From an uncultured Lachnospiraceae bacterium (GTDB lineage: Bacteria > Bacillota > Clostridia > Lachnospirales > Lachnospiraceae): a stretch of 34,080 nt of DNA. The notes below the pieces were generated by a model. The model saw only the letters and a list, made by a program, of their open reading frames with translations. It had not been told where the DNA came from and did not search any database. Shown piece by piece: positions 24,301-33,200 of this stretch (positions within the stretch are counted from its first letter, which is position 1; every line of letters starts with the position of its first letter). The stretch spans positions 1 to 34,080 of the forward strand of contig CAJTMC010000040.1 in NCBI GenBank assembly GCA_910577115.1, in the 5' to 3' direction. Both the position numbers and the translations under genes were made by a program.

Positions 24301-24648
24301 CTTAATTTTATCTACGATATTTACATATGTTTCCACATCAACGCTTCCGGGGGTAAAACCTTCCTCCTGCATTTTCTGGTAATCTTCCCCTGAAACACAA
24401 TTAGACATCACTACCATAAAGTCTTTTTGGACACTAACGTCAGTATTAGCCGCCTGCTGCATAATATCATCCGCGGTCAATCCATGACCATAAGCCTCGT
24501 TATCCATAACTCTATCTGCGATGTCTAGTTGCACTCCACTACTGCGCACTTCCTCTGTGGCAGTCTGTGGTTTATATGTAGTTGTCGTAGTATTTTCGGC
24601 GCCTGCCAGTCCGGTAGTGGAAATCTGTGAATCTAAAGTAATATTCAT
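21352..24648 (-). CDS. DUF6240 protein with FliK-like C-terminal domain
   Basis: A 1098-residue protein I assign to DUF6240, known from Lachnospiraceae and close relatives, function unknown. Start MNITLDSQISTTGLAG is disordered and lacks a Sec signal. Long helical stretches with repeated T-x-E-N-(I/V) segments occur throughout (about 60-900), e.g. NVEALVHAIM and DNINAVKEAD, each heading a short helical unit. A Gln/Asn-rich linker (QNQNQNQQQ) lies near 520. The last 150 residues (about 944-1098) resemble the FliK C-terminal domain: strands with KIYHNAAEAGKVSVTFETE, then LEELEQAVKREL. It precedes flagellin by 20 bases. GGGAG lies 5 bases before the ATG at 24648. A flagellar role, perhaps in hook or filament assembly, is an inference from these two points. 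Confidence 0.82.
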   Translation of the reverse strand: MNITLDSQISTTGLAGAENTTTTTYKPQTATEEVRSSGVQLDIADRVMDNEAYGHGLTADDIMQQAANTDVSVQKDFMVVMSNCVSGEDYQKMQEEGFTPGSVDVETYVNIVDKIKVTLAQAGVEVQGYNDDLDVDKLEEITGSRINAETLANDLSKMLTESDMPVTNENVEALVHAIMEASGITEISDEAIKYMVVNHKAPTIENIYKAQFSSTGNMQQAQGYYSDAVAGSGSYYAKKADSINWENLEKQLASVVSQAGLDTDEKTKREAMENAKWLVESGIELNVKNLTLVSDLKHLELPIDQQKLEEICVTAMENGKSPEKALMTGETSIAEQAKELVETVETISDDAVHAVAESGDAMNLKNLSEAQKQIDAAQPSVQSLEEAPVDEASLREIEAKRQLEEIRLMMSEEANRHLLKAGISIDTTELSKLVDALKAAEESIRAALFRGESTEENTQRALLFEEVITKTKEISGIPAAFIGKMVMSAQSYTLNRVHEEGTALQNELQDENKGQNQNQNQQQHASQAYETLMTAPRKDLGDKISKAFRNVDDILEDMGLETSEANRRSVRILGYNSMEITEDNINAVKEADSRINGVINRMTPATTLQMIREQKNPLEMTLEELDEYLNNKSNDLVEDAEKYSTFLQKLDRSGNISDTEREAYIGIYRLFRQIERSDGAVIGNVVATGAQMNFKNMLSAIRTSADKNMDVRVDDDFGALEDLITKGKAIDAQIMSGFQKEGSDSAQQREQEQYYARLSGEINTELADKTDVEKLKDVELSETTTIEQFADSIKMTQMSESQEQQEAWKQENIKNFQESLNEVQKIDEQVIESLISYGQPISVDNIQAAEMLMLDRGSLFRQIVDQSDSAKTEEDTPAESESDVSAGENDVENSILEKSEQFTNALTNKERATEAYKEIINEAEKAVEKMIYRNGTSRIDIKAAQSLYKGLTLAGNLAREENYEVPMNIKGEITSVNLKIYHNAAEAGKVSVTFETEKFGKVAAEFDVTDRGISGMVVYENKAGKAELEELEQAVKRELSGENEKKVSIHLVQSNSLDLGKFGQDRQIQGADGKKSTAMASTAMLYQTAKAFLTALKG

Positions 24649-24708
24649 ACAAACTCCCTGTACCTTCCGCATAAACCATTTTATGTTACTATACTATTTT
24701 CTAATAAA

Positions 24709-24737
24709 TATGTCGGTGCTTTTTGTGAAAAACTTTA
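24709..24737 (-). promoter_or_regulatory. Sigma-28 (FliA/SigD)-type promoter for the DUF6240-flagellin-fliS operon
   Basis: On the minus strand TAAAGTTT (24737-24730) is followed after 13 bases by CCGACATA (24716-24709). This fits the flagellar late-gene consensus TAAAGTTT-N11-GCCGATAA within two bases in spacing and sequence. The start codon of the DUF6240 gene lies about 55 bases beyond the expected transcription start. Confidence 0.65.
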
Positions 24738-24784
24738 GAGGAGCAGGAAAAGAATATCTTAAGAGAAAATTGATGTAAATATTA

Positions 24785-24814
24785 TTGCGAATAATTAATA
24801 GTTTATGGTAAAAT
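24785..24814 (+). promoter_or_regulatory. Candidate promoter for yfhO
   Basis: TTGCGA (24785-24790), 18 bases, then TAAAAT (24809-24814) preceded by TGG as an extended -10. The yfhO start is about 75 bases further. The whole 24649-24896 gap is AT-rich, and other -10-like sites occur, so this is tentative. Confidence 0.35.
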
Positions 24815-24896
24815 AATTAAAATTTTCTTAAAAAACGTAGTGTATATTTTTAATACTTTCTATACATTTATTCTGTAAAAATAAGGAGAATGCCAA

Positions 24897-27788
24897 ATGA
24901 AAAAATTTCACTTTACATCAAGCAAAAAAACAGAAGGTCATGAAACGCGATTTTATTTTCAAATGTATACAATAGTATTTGTTATCTGTGCTCTTTTTAT
25001 ATGTTCTTGGTTTTATCTTACAGGAAGAACTTTCATATCAAAGGGAGACGGAATTCTTCAGCATTATCCGGCTCTTGTGTATTATGCAAAATATTTAAGA
25101 ACCATTCTTCGAAACCTGATTTTAGATCATCAACTGATTATTCCAAATTGGGATTTTTCTATAGGCGAAGGCTCTGATATTTTGGCAACACTTCATTATT
25201 ATGTGATTGGAGATCCTTTTACTTTTTTCTCTGTATTCATTCCAACACGCTACATGCATCTTTACTATGCATTTATCATTTTGTTGCGTTTGTATTTATC
25301 CGGAATTGCATTCTCCTGCCTGTGCTTTCAAACAGGACAGCAAAACCAGTATGGAATCCTGGCTGGCAGTCTGTCTTACGTTTTTTGTTATTGGGCAATG
25401 CATAATATGGTTTCGCACCCATATTTTTTAAATCCACTTCTTTATATGCCTATGCTCCTCATTGGTATTGAAAAAATATTCAGAAGTGAACGTCCTTATT
25501 TATTTATTTTTTCTGTGTTTCTTTCTGCTGTCAGTAATTTTTATTTTTTTTATATGTTAGCATTAATAACTACAATTTATGTTATGGTAAGAATTTTTAC
25601 TTTCTACCACTACAATTTTAAATATGCTGTATTACAGATATTAAGAATAGGACTTGCCGCTATTATAGGAGTAGCAATGGGAGCCGTTATTTTTCTGCCT
25701 ATTTTTTTTATTTTTATAAATGATACCCGAATGTCTTCGGAAAGCGCAATTCATCTTTTTTATCCGTTGTCCTACTATAGTTCACTTCCGGCGCGTTTTT
25801 TGACTTCCGGTTCAAGTTACTGGATGTGCATGGGATTTGCTGCCCCAGTATTACCTGCAATATTTCTATTATTCTATAAAAATAAAGATAACAAACTGCT
25901 CAAAATATTATTTTTGATTTGTGTTCTTGTTGCACTTTGTCCGTTTTTGGGACATGTTTTCAATGGATTTTCTTATGTTACAAACCGATGGTCATGGGGC
26001 TTTGCTTTGCTTTGTACCTATATCCTCACCGCAATGTGGCCATCTCTGATGCAATTAAAGCAAAAGGAAGCTGTTTTTTTGGTTTTATCTGCCCTGACTT
26101 ATTTTATAATTTGTATGGTATTGGAGTATTCCAGAACAATTAGCATATTTACTTCCATTATATTTATTCTTTTCTTTTTATTTCTCCTATTTCCATTGGG
26201 AAAAGATGTTGTTATCTCTTCTGCCGGAAAACAAAAGGCCACTTTATTTATTATTATAGCTAGTATTTTCTGTAACAGTTTTTGGGTGTACTCTACAAGT
26301 GGTGATGATTATGCATCAAATGGTATAGAAGCACACCAAATAAAAGATAAATATTCATGTATTGATGCAGTGGCGGTAAAGCAAGTCGCAGATGCGGAAG
26401 GCAGAAATGATTTTTGGAGATATTCCGGAGGAAATACTTTATATCGCAATGGAGGATTTCAAGCAGGACAATCCTCAACGTCTTATTATTGGACACTATC
26501 AAATCCTTATGTATCAAAGTTTCGAGAAGAACTGGAAATAAATGAAGGACGCTCTTTTAATTACCGCGGATATGATACCAGAACCTCCTTGATCGCTTTG
26601 GCATCTGTCCTTTATTTTGTCATTCCTGAAGGAAAAAATACTTCTGTACCATATGGATTTACCCATGTTGACACTATAGATGTAAGTCGTAAATGTTTAC
26701 AATCATCTGTATCTTCTATAAAAGAAGTATTACAGACAGAAGCACAAAATTACTCTGTTTACCGAAATGATATACCGCTTTCTCTCACTTACACCTATGA
26801 CAATGTGCTTTCGGAAGAAACTTGGAACATTCTTTCTGCATCAGAAAAGCAGGAAGCAATGCTTCAAGGTGTATTTTTAAAAGACTATATTCCTGTTTCC
26901 GATTGTAAAATATCGGATTTAAATCTAACCTCACAAAATATTGATTATACAATAAAAACAGACACCCCTGATATATCCATACAGAACAATTCATTTGTTG
27001 TCACTGCTGCAAATTCATCTGTTACCTTAGAGTTTGATGGAATTCCTAACAGCGAAACCTATTTTTCAATAAGCAATCTTTCCTTTATAGGAAAGCCAAA
27101 ATATGATTTATATTTTGGTAGCGAAAAAGACGATCCACTCAATTTGTACAACAAAGTACTTTGGAAAACCTTAAGATATTCTGACAGAGAAGCCATATGC
27201 AAAGAAAAATTATATTGGGAACCACGTCTTCGTACAGAATTAAATTTAACAGCATCTACAGGGATAAACAATAATTTAACATATGATACAGAAGAATATT
27301 CATGGTACAATAATCGACATGACTTTATTATGAATATGGGTTATTCCAGCGATAAAATTAACAGAATAACAATATCATTTTCTGATATAGGAACATATTC
27401 CTTTGATTCCATAGAAGTCATTTGCCAGCCAATGGAGAACTATGTTTCTCAAATTATGGAATTGAGAAAAAATGTTTTAGAAAATGTCACTATTGGAACA
27501 GACTCTATTACAGGAACTATTACATTGGATAACCCTAAAATACTATGTTTTTCCATTCCCTATTCCATAGGATGGAAGGCGAAGGTAGATGGCACAGAAA
27601 TTCCCATATATCAAGCTAACATGATGTATATGGGAATTCCATTAGATACAGGAGAACACGATATATCTTTGGAATACGCTACTCCATTTAAGAAAGAAGG
27701 AATTTATGTTTCTTGTGGATCGCTATTAATACTAATTATTTATGTGATTTTATCAGAACGAAGGGAAAGGTATTCAAAGAAAAAATAA
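24897..27788 (+). CDS. yfhO: YfhO-family polytopic membrane protein
   Basis: A 963-residue membrane protein of the YfhO family, linked in Bacillus to lipoteichoic-acid glycosylation (GT-C-like fold). A first helix (about 22-44) is followed by the family-typical outside loop SKGDGILQHYPALVYYAKYL and NWDFSIGEGSDILATLHYY, then about ten more helices to residue 460. A large extracytoplasmic beta-rich domain follows (about 470-935), ending in IPYSIGWKAKVDGTEIPIYQ, another family mark, and a last helix (about 940-957) with a basic tail. AAGGAG lies 9 bases before the ATG. It is on the plus strand, divergent from the flagellin operon. Base composition is visibly more AT-rich than the Tad and flagellar genes, which could mean separate acquisition. 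Confidence 0.88.
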   Translation: MKKFHFTSSKKTEGHETRFYFQMYTIVFVICALFICSWFYLTGRTFISKGDGILQHYPALVYYAKYLRTILRNLILDHQLIIPNWDFSIGEGSDILATLHYYVIGDPFTFFSVFIPTRYMHLYYAFIILLRLYLSGIAFSCLCFQTGQQNQYGILAGSLSYVFCYWAMHNMVSHPYFLNPLLYMPMLLIGIEKIFRSERPYLFIFSVFLSAVSNFYFFYMLALITTIYVMVRIFTFYHYNFKYAVLQILRIGLAAIIGVAMGAVIFLPIFFIFINDTRMSSESAIHLFYPLSYYSSLPARFLTSGSSYWMCMGFAAPVLPAIFLLFYKNKDNKLLKILFLICVLVALCPFLGHVFNGFSYVTNRWSWGFALLCTYILTAMWPSLMQLKQKEAVFLVLSALTYFIICMVLEYSRTISIFTSIIFILFFLFLLFPLGKDVVISSAGKQKATLFIIIASIFCNSFWVYSTSGDDYASNGIEAHQIKDKYSCIDAVAVKQVADAEGRNDFWRYSGGNTLYRNGGFQAGQSSTSYYWTLSNPYVSKFREELEINEGRSFNYRGYDTRTSLIALASVLYFVIPEGKNTSVPYGFTHVDTIDVSRKCLQSSVSSIKEVLQTEAQNYSVYRNDIPLSLTYTYDNVLSEETWNILSASEKQEAMLQGVFLKDYIPVSDCKISDLNLTSQNIDYTIKTDTPDISIQNNSFVVTAANSSVTLEFDGIPNSETYFSISNLSFIGKPKYDLYFGSEKDDPLNLYNKVLWKTLRYSDREAICKEKLYWEPRLRTELNLTASTGINNNLTYDTEEYSWYNNRHDFIMNMGYSSDKINRITISFSDIGTYSFDSIEVICQPMENYVSQIMELRKNVLENVTIGTDSITGTITLDNPKILCFSIPYSIGWKAKVDGTEIPIYQANMMYMGIPLDTGEHDISLEYATPFKKEGIYVSCGSLLILIIYVILSERRERYSKKK

Positions 27789-27840
27789 TAATGCAAAAAA
27801 GGGCTGTCGGTTAATGTCGATTTTTAAGCGCCTCATACTA

Positions 27841-27906
27841 AAATAAGAATCTCTCTTAGACCCCAATGCTTTTGAGCATTTGGTTTTCTTTGAGAGATTC
27901 TTATTT
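27841..27906. repeat. Long hairpin inside the IS remnant, probable two-way terminator
   Basis: AAATAAGAATCTCTC (27841-27855) is perfectly complementary to GAGAGATTCTTATTT (27892-27906), a 15-bp stem. Nested within it CCAATGCT (27863-27870) pairs with AGCATTTGG (27875-27883) with one bulged base. It could stop transcripts from yfhO (plus) and from glgB (minus), neither of which has another clear terminator. Confidence 0.6.
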
Positions 27907-27925
27907 GCCTGTCATAAAGCATATT

Positions 27926-28240
27926 TTAGGGCGCAAAACCCCTTAGTCTTATTTTTTTAACACCCCTTTTCTCTACGCGGTTACGGTCACTGCTCACATA
28001 ACCATGTATGATGAAATAATTTACCACAGCTATCTGGACATTGTATGCCGGCTTCAATTGTCCGTTTAACATATGGTCTTCTTTCATTCTCATAACGGCA
28101 GCTTCCATGTCTGTCTTGGAATAACTGTTTCTGTCTTTTCCCATGATCTCAAAACATTCTTTATATCCCGGCAGGCGTTTCCCACACTCTTGAAAGATGG
28201 TTGTCGTTAGCCATCTTTTTTCTTTATATAAAAGTTTTGG
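27926..28240 (-). pseudogene. IS1182-like transposase fragment
   Basis: The minus-strand frame reads MGKDRNSYSKTD then MRMKEDHMLNGQLKPAYNVQ and IAV, the block around a catalytic-domain segment seen in IS1182-type DDE transposases. The frame also runs upstream through LLYKEKRWLTTTIFQECGKR, without a start codon. After about 50 codons the family similarity ends in an Arg-rich stretch, consistent with an internal deletion. It is a small part of a protein normally over 450 residues. Family assignment is from memory of the motif. Confidence 0.65.
28193..28218 (+). terminator. Terminator-like hairpin inside the IS remnant
   Basis: AAAGATGG (28193-28200) pairs with CCATCTTT (28211-28218) over a 10-base loop and is followed on the plus strand by TTTCTTTATA. 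It has the form of a factor-independent terminator and could stop plus-strand read-through from yfhO before it enters glgB antisense. Confidence 0.5.
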
Positions 28241-28274
28241 GAAGTTAATGACGGAAATAAGTCATTAGCTTCCC
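28239..28274. repeat. 14-bp hairpin near the right end of the IS remnant
   Basis: GGGAAGTTAATGAC (28239-28252) pairs with GTCATTAGCTTCCC (28261-28274) around 8 bases, one G-T wobble. It is just inside the right terminal repeat. Such subterminal structures can block transcription into an element or be part of transposase recognition; which applies is unknown. Confidence 0.5.
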
Positions 28275-28326
28275 TGTTATGGACTATCTATTTCCCGACA
28301 GCCCCTTTTTATAATCTTATATTATA

Positions 28327-30234
28327 TTAAAATGTATAAACCACTGCCGTAAGTGGAGGAAGTTTGAATGTTATATACTGCTCTCTGTTATCACATAGAC
28401 CTTTTCTTGCCTTAAGCGACTTCGGAATCTTGTTTCCGTTTCCGCCGTACTTTACCTCATCAGAATTAATCACTAATTTATACTGTGTATTCACCGGCAC
28501 GCCAACTCTGTATTTTGGATATTCTACCGGTGTCATGTTGATTACAAAAAGCATGTGCTGCTTACCGTTCTTTGACTTTCTAACAAAGCTGTAAATACTT
28601 CTGTCTTTGTCATCAGCATTCATCCACTCAAAGCCGCTCCAGTCATTATCAATCTCATACAAGCATGGACTTTCTTTATACAATTTAAGTAAAGCGCCCA
28701 TAAAATCATGCATACCCTTATTCAAAGGCTTTGCAAGCAAATTCCAGTCAAGCTCTCTTGCCTCGCTCCATTCGCGCTCCTGTGCAAAATCCTGTCCCAT
28801 GAACAAAAGCTTCTTACCCTCATGTCCAAACATAAATGTATAAAGATTTCTAAGGTTGGCATACTTATCAATCTCGAAGCCGGGCATTTTATTTACCATA
28901 GAGCATTTCAAATGCACTACTTCATCATGTGACAGTGGAAGAATATAATTCTCGGCATGGTTATAGCTCATTGCGAACGTTAGTTTGTAGTGATTGTCCC
29001 TTCTGAAATAAGGATCCAGCTTCATGTATTCGCAATAATCATGCATCCAGCCCATATTCCATTTAAACGAAAAGCCTAATCCGCCGTCCTCCGGTCTTGC
29101 CGTGACCTTCGGCCATGCAGTTGACTCCTCAGCGATTGTCATTACGCCAGGATGCTGTCCATGAATTACCGAATTTAAGTGCTTAAAGAACTCAATCGCA
29201 TCAAGGTTCTCATTTCCGCCATATTTATTGGCTACCCATTCGCCGTCTCTCTTGCCATAATCAAGGTAAAGCATAGATGCCACCGCATCAACGCGGAGCC
29301 CGTCTATATGGAACTCATTAATCCAAAACAGCGCATTTGCAATCAGAAAATTCCGTACCTCGTTTTTGCTGTAATTAAAGATTTTTGTTCCCCAGTCAGG
29401 ATGTTCACCAAGCCGCTTATCCGGATGCTCATAAAGGCATGTGCCGTCAAACTCGCACAAACCATGTGAATCTCTCGGAAAATGGGCAGGTACCCAATCC
29501 AAAATGACACCAATATTATTTCTATGCAAAAGATCTATCAGATATCTGAAATCGTCCGGATTACCATATCTTGAAGTCGGCGCATAATAACCCGTTACCT
29601 GATAGCCCCACGAACCGTCAAACGGAAATTCCGCGATACCCATGAGTTCCACATGTGTGTATGGCATTTCTTTTAAATACTCCATAATTCTGTCGGCAAA
29701 CTGACGGTAGGTGTAAAAGCCGTCCTCTGTTCCGTCAGGATGTTTCATCCAAGAACCGATATGGCATTCATAGATTGACATCGGCTGTTGATTCATATCC
29801 TTTTTGTCACGTGCAGTCATCCACTTTTTATCGCCCCATTTGAAATGGTTCAAATCATAGATTCTTGAAGCATTCCCCGGACGCATTTCTGCATAGTTTG
29901 CATAAGGGTCTGCCTTGTAGAGCTTATTACCGTTTGGAAGTACAATCATGTATTTATACATCTGCCCTTCCTTAACACCTTCTATAAATGTCGTAAAAAT
30001 ACCAATTTCACCAATTTTTTCCATAGGCGCGGCACTTTCGTCCCAGTCATTAAACTCACCTATGACATAAATTTCTTTTGCATTTGGCGCCCAAACTGCA
30101 AAAAATACACCAGTCTTACTGCCTTTTTTACAAAAATGTGCACCCAGCTTTTTATAGATTTCGTAGTGTGTGCCTTGTCCAAATACATACTGGTCTGCCT
30201 CTGAAATAAATACTGTTGTTTCGGTATTCGCCAT
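28327..30234 (-). CDS. glgB: 1,4-alpha-glucan branching enzyme
   Basis: A 635-residue GH13 enzyme that introduces alpha-1,6 branches into glycogen. An N-terminal CBM48 beta-sandwich (about 35-130; VFFAVWAPNAKEIYVIGEFN and DWDES) precedes the TIM-barrel (about 150-510) and a C-terminal beta domain. Catalytic residues are visible: D316 in IDGLRVDAVASM, E369 in MTIAEEST and D437 in LPLSHDEVVH. Branching-enzyme blocks such as YTHVELMGIAEFPFDGSWGY support GlgB over pullulanase. The length fits the shorter N-terminal type of Firmicutes. It lies 46 bases behind the 1151-residue gene, so they are probably co-transcribed. No other glycogen genes are in the window. Confidence 0.95.
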   Translation of the reverse strand: MANTETTVFISEADQYVFGQGTHYEIYKKLGAHFCKKGSKTGVFFAVWAPNAKEIYVIGEFNDWDESAAPMEKIGEIGIFTTFIEGVKEGQMYKYMIVLPNGNKLYKADPYANYAEMRPGNASRIYDLNHFKWGDKKWMTARDKKDMNQQPMSIYECHIGSWMKHPDGTEDGFYTYRQFADRIMEYLKEMPYTHVELMGIAEFPFDGSWGYQVTGYYAPTSRYGNPDDFRYLIDLLHRNNIGVILDWVPAHFPRDSHGLCEFDGTCLYEHPDKRLGEHPDWGTKIFNYSKNEVRNFLIANALFWINEFHIDGLRVDAVASMLYLDYGKRDGEWVANKYGGNENLDAIEFFKHLNSVIHGQHPGVMTIAEESTAWPKVTARPEDGGLGFSFKWNMGWMHDYCEYMKLDPYFRRDNHYKLTFAMSYNHAENYILPLSHDEVVHLKCSMVNKMPGFEIDKYANLRNLYTFMFGHEGKKLLFMGQDFAQEREWSEARELDWNLLAKPLNKGMHDFMGALLKLYKESPCLYEIDNDWSGFEWMNADDKDRSIYSFVRKSKNGKQHMLFVINMTPVEYPKYRVGVPVNTQYKLVINSDEVKYGGNGNKIPKSLKARKGLCDNREQYITFKLPPLTAVVYTF

Positions 30235-30280
30235 AAACCTGTACCCCCAATTTACAAAATATTCAGTATTCTTCTAGTCC

Positions 30281-33200
30281 CTACATAAAGTCTCTTTCCT
30301 TAAGAACGATCATATCCTCGCTGTCATATCTTCTGGCAAAAAGCACATCAACGAAATTCTTAATCTTGGATTTCTTTGATTTCCAAATTGCTTCGTCTAT
30401 AATTTCTCTTACTTCATCCTTTGTCACCACATGATTTCCGCTCTGTATGTTTGCAATTCTGGTATAAAGGGCAAGTATTCCCAGCTCGTCAATAGAGTAT
30501 TCCAACGCCAGCGCATAATTTCTGGCGTAAGCTACAAGCGCATTGTTGTCCATCTCCATCAAATCAATTCTGATATTGAAGTAATCGGCAATCATCGCCT
30601 GCTTTTCTAAAAGTCTCGTAATCTCTTTTTTTGTGTCTTCCATAATGACAACGATTCCGAGATTATCCTGATTGAGAAATGTTGCAAGCTTGTAAAGCTT
30701 TTCCTCAGTCATGCCATTTGCCTTCTCTATTATAATACCACCATTATTCAATTTCTCAAAGACATCTTTTAAATTTTTTTGATTTAATTTTTCACCGGTA
30801 ACTTTTGCTACCTTTCCGGAAAAATTTGGATCTTCTGACTGGAATTCCCGAATCAGGTTTTTTGCCATTCTCACCGTATCAATTCCCGTATCTCCTGTAA
30901 TAATTACATTTCCGGTAAATGCTGTAAGCGTCATGTTCTCAAGTGCAAAAAGAATTTGTTTTTTAATTTTCTTGGTAACGGCAAAATTTTCAAACAGTTT
31001 CTGCTCTTCAATTGTAAATTCCCGTATTTCCTCGCGCCTTGCACCAGTCGCTTCCCTCTTTGCAGTCTCCACGATTCGCTCAGAAAGAGAACTCAAATCA
31101 GCAGTATTCATCTTTATTTCCTGCGTTCTTAAAGCATCCTCTTTTGCAGTTTCTGCAATGCTCTCCGCATCTTCAGGGTCAAGCTCTCTGACTACTTTTG
31201 AATGGTCTGTCTTAGCAGCCTTTGCTTCATCGGAATCTGCTTCCTCAGTCTCATATTCATTGTAAGTCTCACTTGTTTCCTCATAATACCCGTTCGATTC
31301 ATCGTAATATGCATTCGATTCGTCATTATAAGTTTCATCAAGCTCCCTGTACATTTCCTCTGATTCACTATAGTTCACACTTGATTCATTGTACATCTCG
31401 TCCGGCTCGAAATTGTCTTCACCGAATTCGTCATATAACGAATTTGATTCGAAATCTTCCCCTGTCTCAGGCAGCTCTTTGGCAATATCATTTACATTTT
31501 CTGTTTCCACAATTTCTCTTTGTATTTCATCTTGTGGAATAATACGTGTCGCACCAAGTTCTTTTGCCACCACTGCCTCTATCTCTGTAATAATCTGTTT
31601 ATTTGAGCCGGGAGCTATATACGAAACATCATATTCATCTTCGTTCGTTTCACTTGTCTGCGTTTTCGGAATATCGCCTGTTATATCTGCTGCAAGGAAA
31701 TTATCCTTTGCTCTTTCCTCTTCTTTTTCAAGTTCGCCAAGTACTCCGCTTTTCAATGAATTATCAAAGTTTGCAAAAATCTTGCCAGTCTGTGTAAGCA
31801 CACGCTGTTTTATTGCCTCTTCATGCTTTTTGGCATTGTTAAGCTTTATGTTCTCCCACTCGGAGAGCACATCGTCGATATTCATCTGACCTGTCATTGG
31901 CTGAGAGGCCGGCTCATTGGCTTGTTCCATATTCATTAGATCTGAGGTATGATAAACATTTTCCGAATTTCTCTCCATACGCGCATGTTCCTCATTCACG
32001 CTGCGTTCTGTGGTATCACGCAGCACATCAATATCTGACTCTGCCTTGATTACCCGAGAATTATCATCAGGAACAATCACCTTTTTAATAGCGCCTGTGT
32101 CCGGTGCCGGCGCTGCTTCTGATACACCGTTTGTTATCATTGCAATTTTGCCTGTATCTTTTTCCACAGGCACAGAAAATTCTTCTTCGTTTAGAATTTC
32201 CTCATTTGCGTATTCTTCCTTCAAGGTTTCTTCATTCAATTTTTCTTCACTGGCAAAATGAACCTTAATAACATTATCGGAAAATACCTCTTCTGTAATT
32301 TTTTCGTGATCTGTACTATCATTATTTTTATCTTGTATTTCTGTTTCCAAAGTCTTGACTGCATTATCAGAAAGACTTTTCGGCACCAGTTCTTCTGCTG
32401 CTTCTTCGGTGGCATGAAGCGCTTCCCTCTCTGCCGCAAAAATATCATCGTTATCAGAAAACAGTTCCATCATACCTTCAGCAACCACCTTCTGAAGATT
32501 AATCGTATTGTACTGACTCATGTCTTCAGATGCCGCAGGCGGTTGTGGAAACTCCCGAATCACATTGGTATAACTGCTATTGATGCCATCTTCGTATATG
32601 ATCGGTTTATTATTGTCATCAAATGTCTGCTCTGTGTAAAAATCCCCGTCAGTATAGTAATCATTTGGATACTCATTTTCGGCATAATTTCCGCTTTCTG
32701 CATAGCCATCATTTTCATAGCCACTTTCATTATAGCTATTGCTTTCATAGCCATTTTCATTATAGCTATTGCTTTCATAGCCATTTTCATTATAACCGTC
32801 ATTTATATAACTGTTCTCTGCATATGCTGCTTCACCGACATACTCTCCATTTTGATTATAAACATCACTGGCATAGCTTTCTTCACCATAGCCATCATTT
32901 ATATAGTTCTCCTCGCTATAACTGTTATTTGCATAATTCTCCTCGTTATAGCCATCATTTATATAGTTCTCTTCGTTATAGCTATCATTTACAAAACCAT
33001 TTTCCGCATATGTATCTTCGCCAACGTATTCTCCATTTTCCTCATATCCGCTATCAGCATATGTATCTTCTGTATAGTTGTCATTTTCCTCATATGTCTG
33101 CTCGCTATAATTATTCTGCGCATTGCCCAGCATATTTTCATACTTTGCCTGCTGAACCTCTGTCAACGGAACATGCTTCTGTTTCAGCTCCATAGCTTTC

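Larger units (their letters stand above)
27795..28310. mobile_element. Decayed insertion sequence (IS1182-like) with intact terminal inverted repeats
   Basis: The ends are inverted repeats: AAAAAAGGGCTGTCGG (27795-27810) and CCGACAGCCCCTTTTT (28295-28310), matching at 15 of 16 positions. The 516-bp body holds only a transposase remnant (minus strand, 27926-28240) and three strong hairpins. It has lost most of its coding sequence, so it can move only if a full copy supplies transposase. It sits between the converging ends of yfhO and glgB and fills that gap. I see no exact target duplication; ATAAT occurs near both ends. Confidence 0.72.

Noticed and set aside
32627..33124. CRISPR-like array of short repeats
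   Set aside because: Units are contiguous, degenerate, multiples of three and in frame with a long gene; there are no unique spacers and no cas genes.
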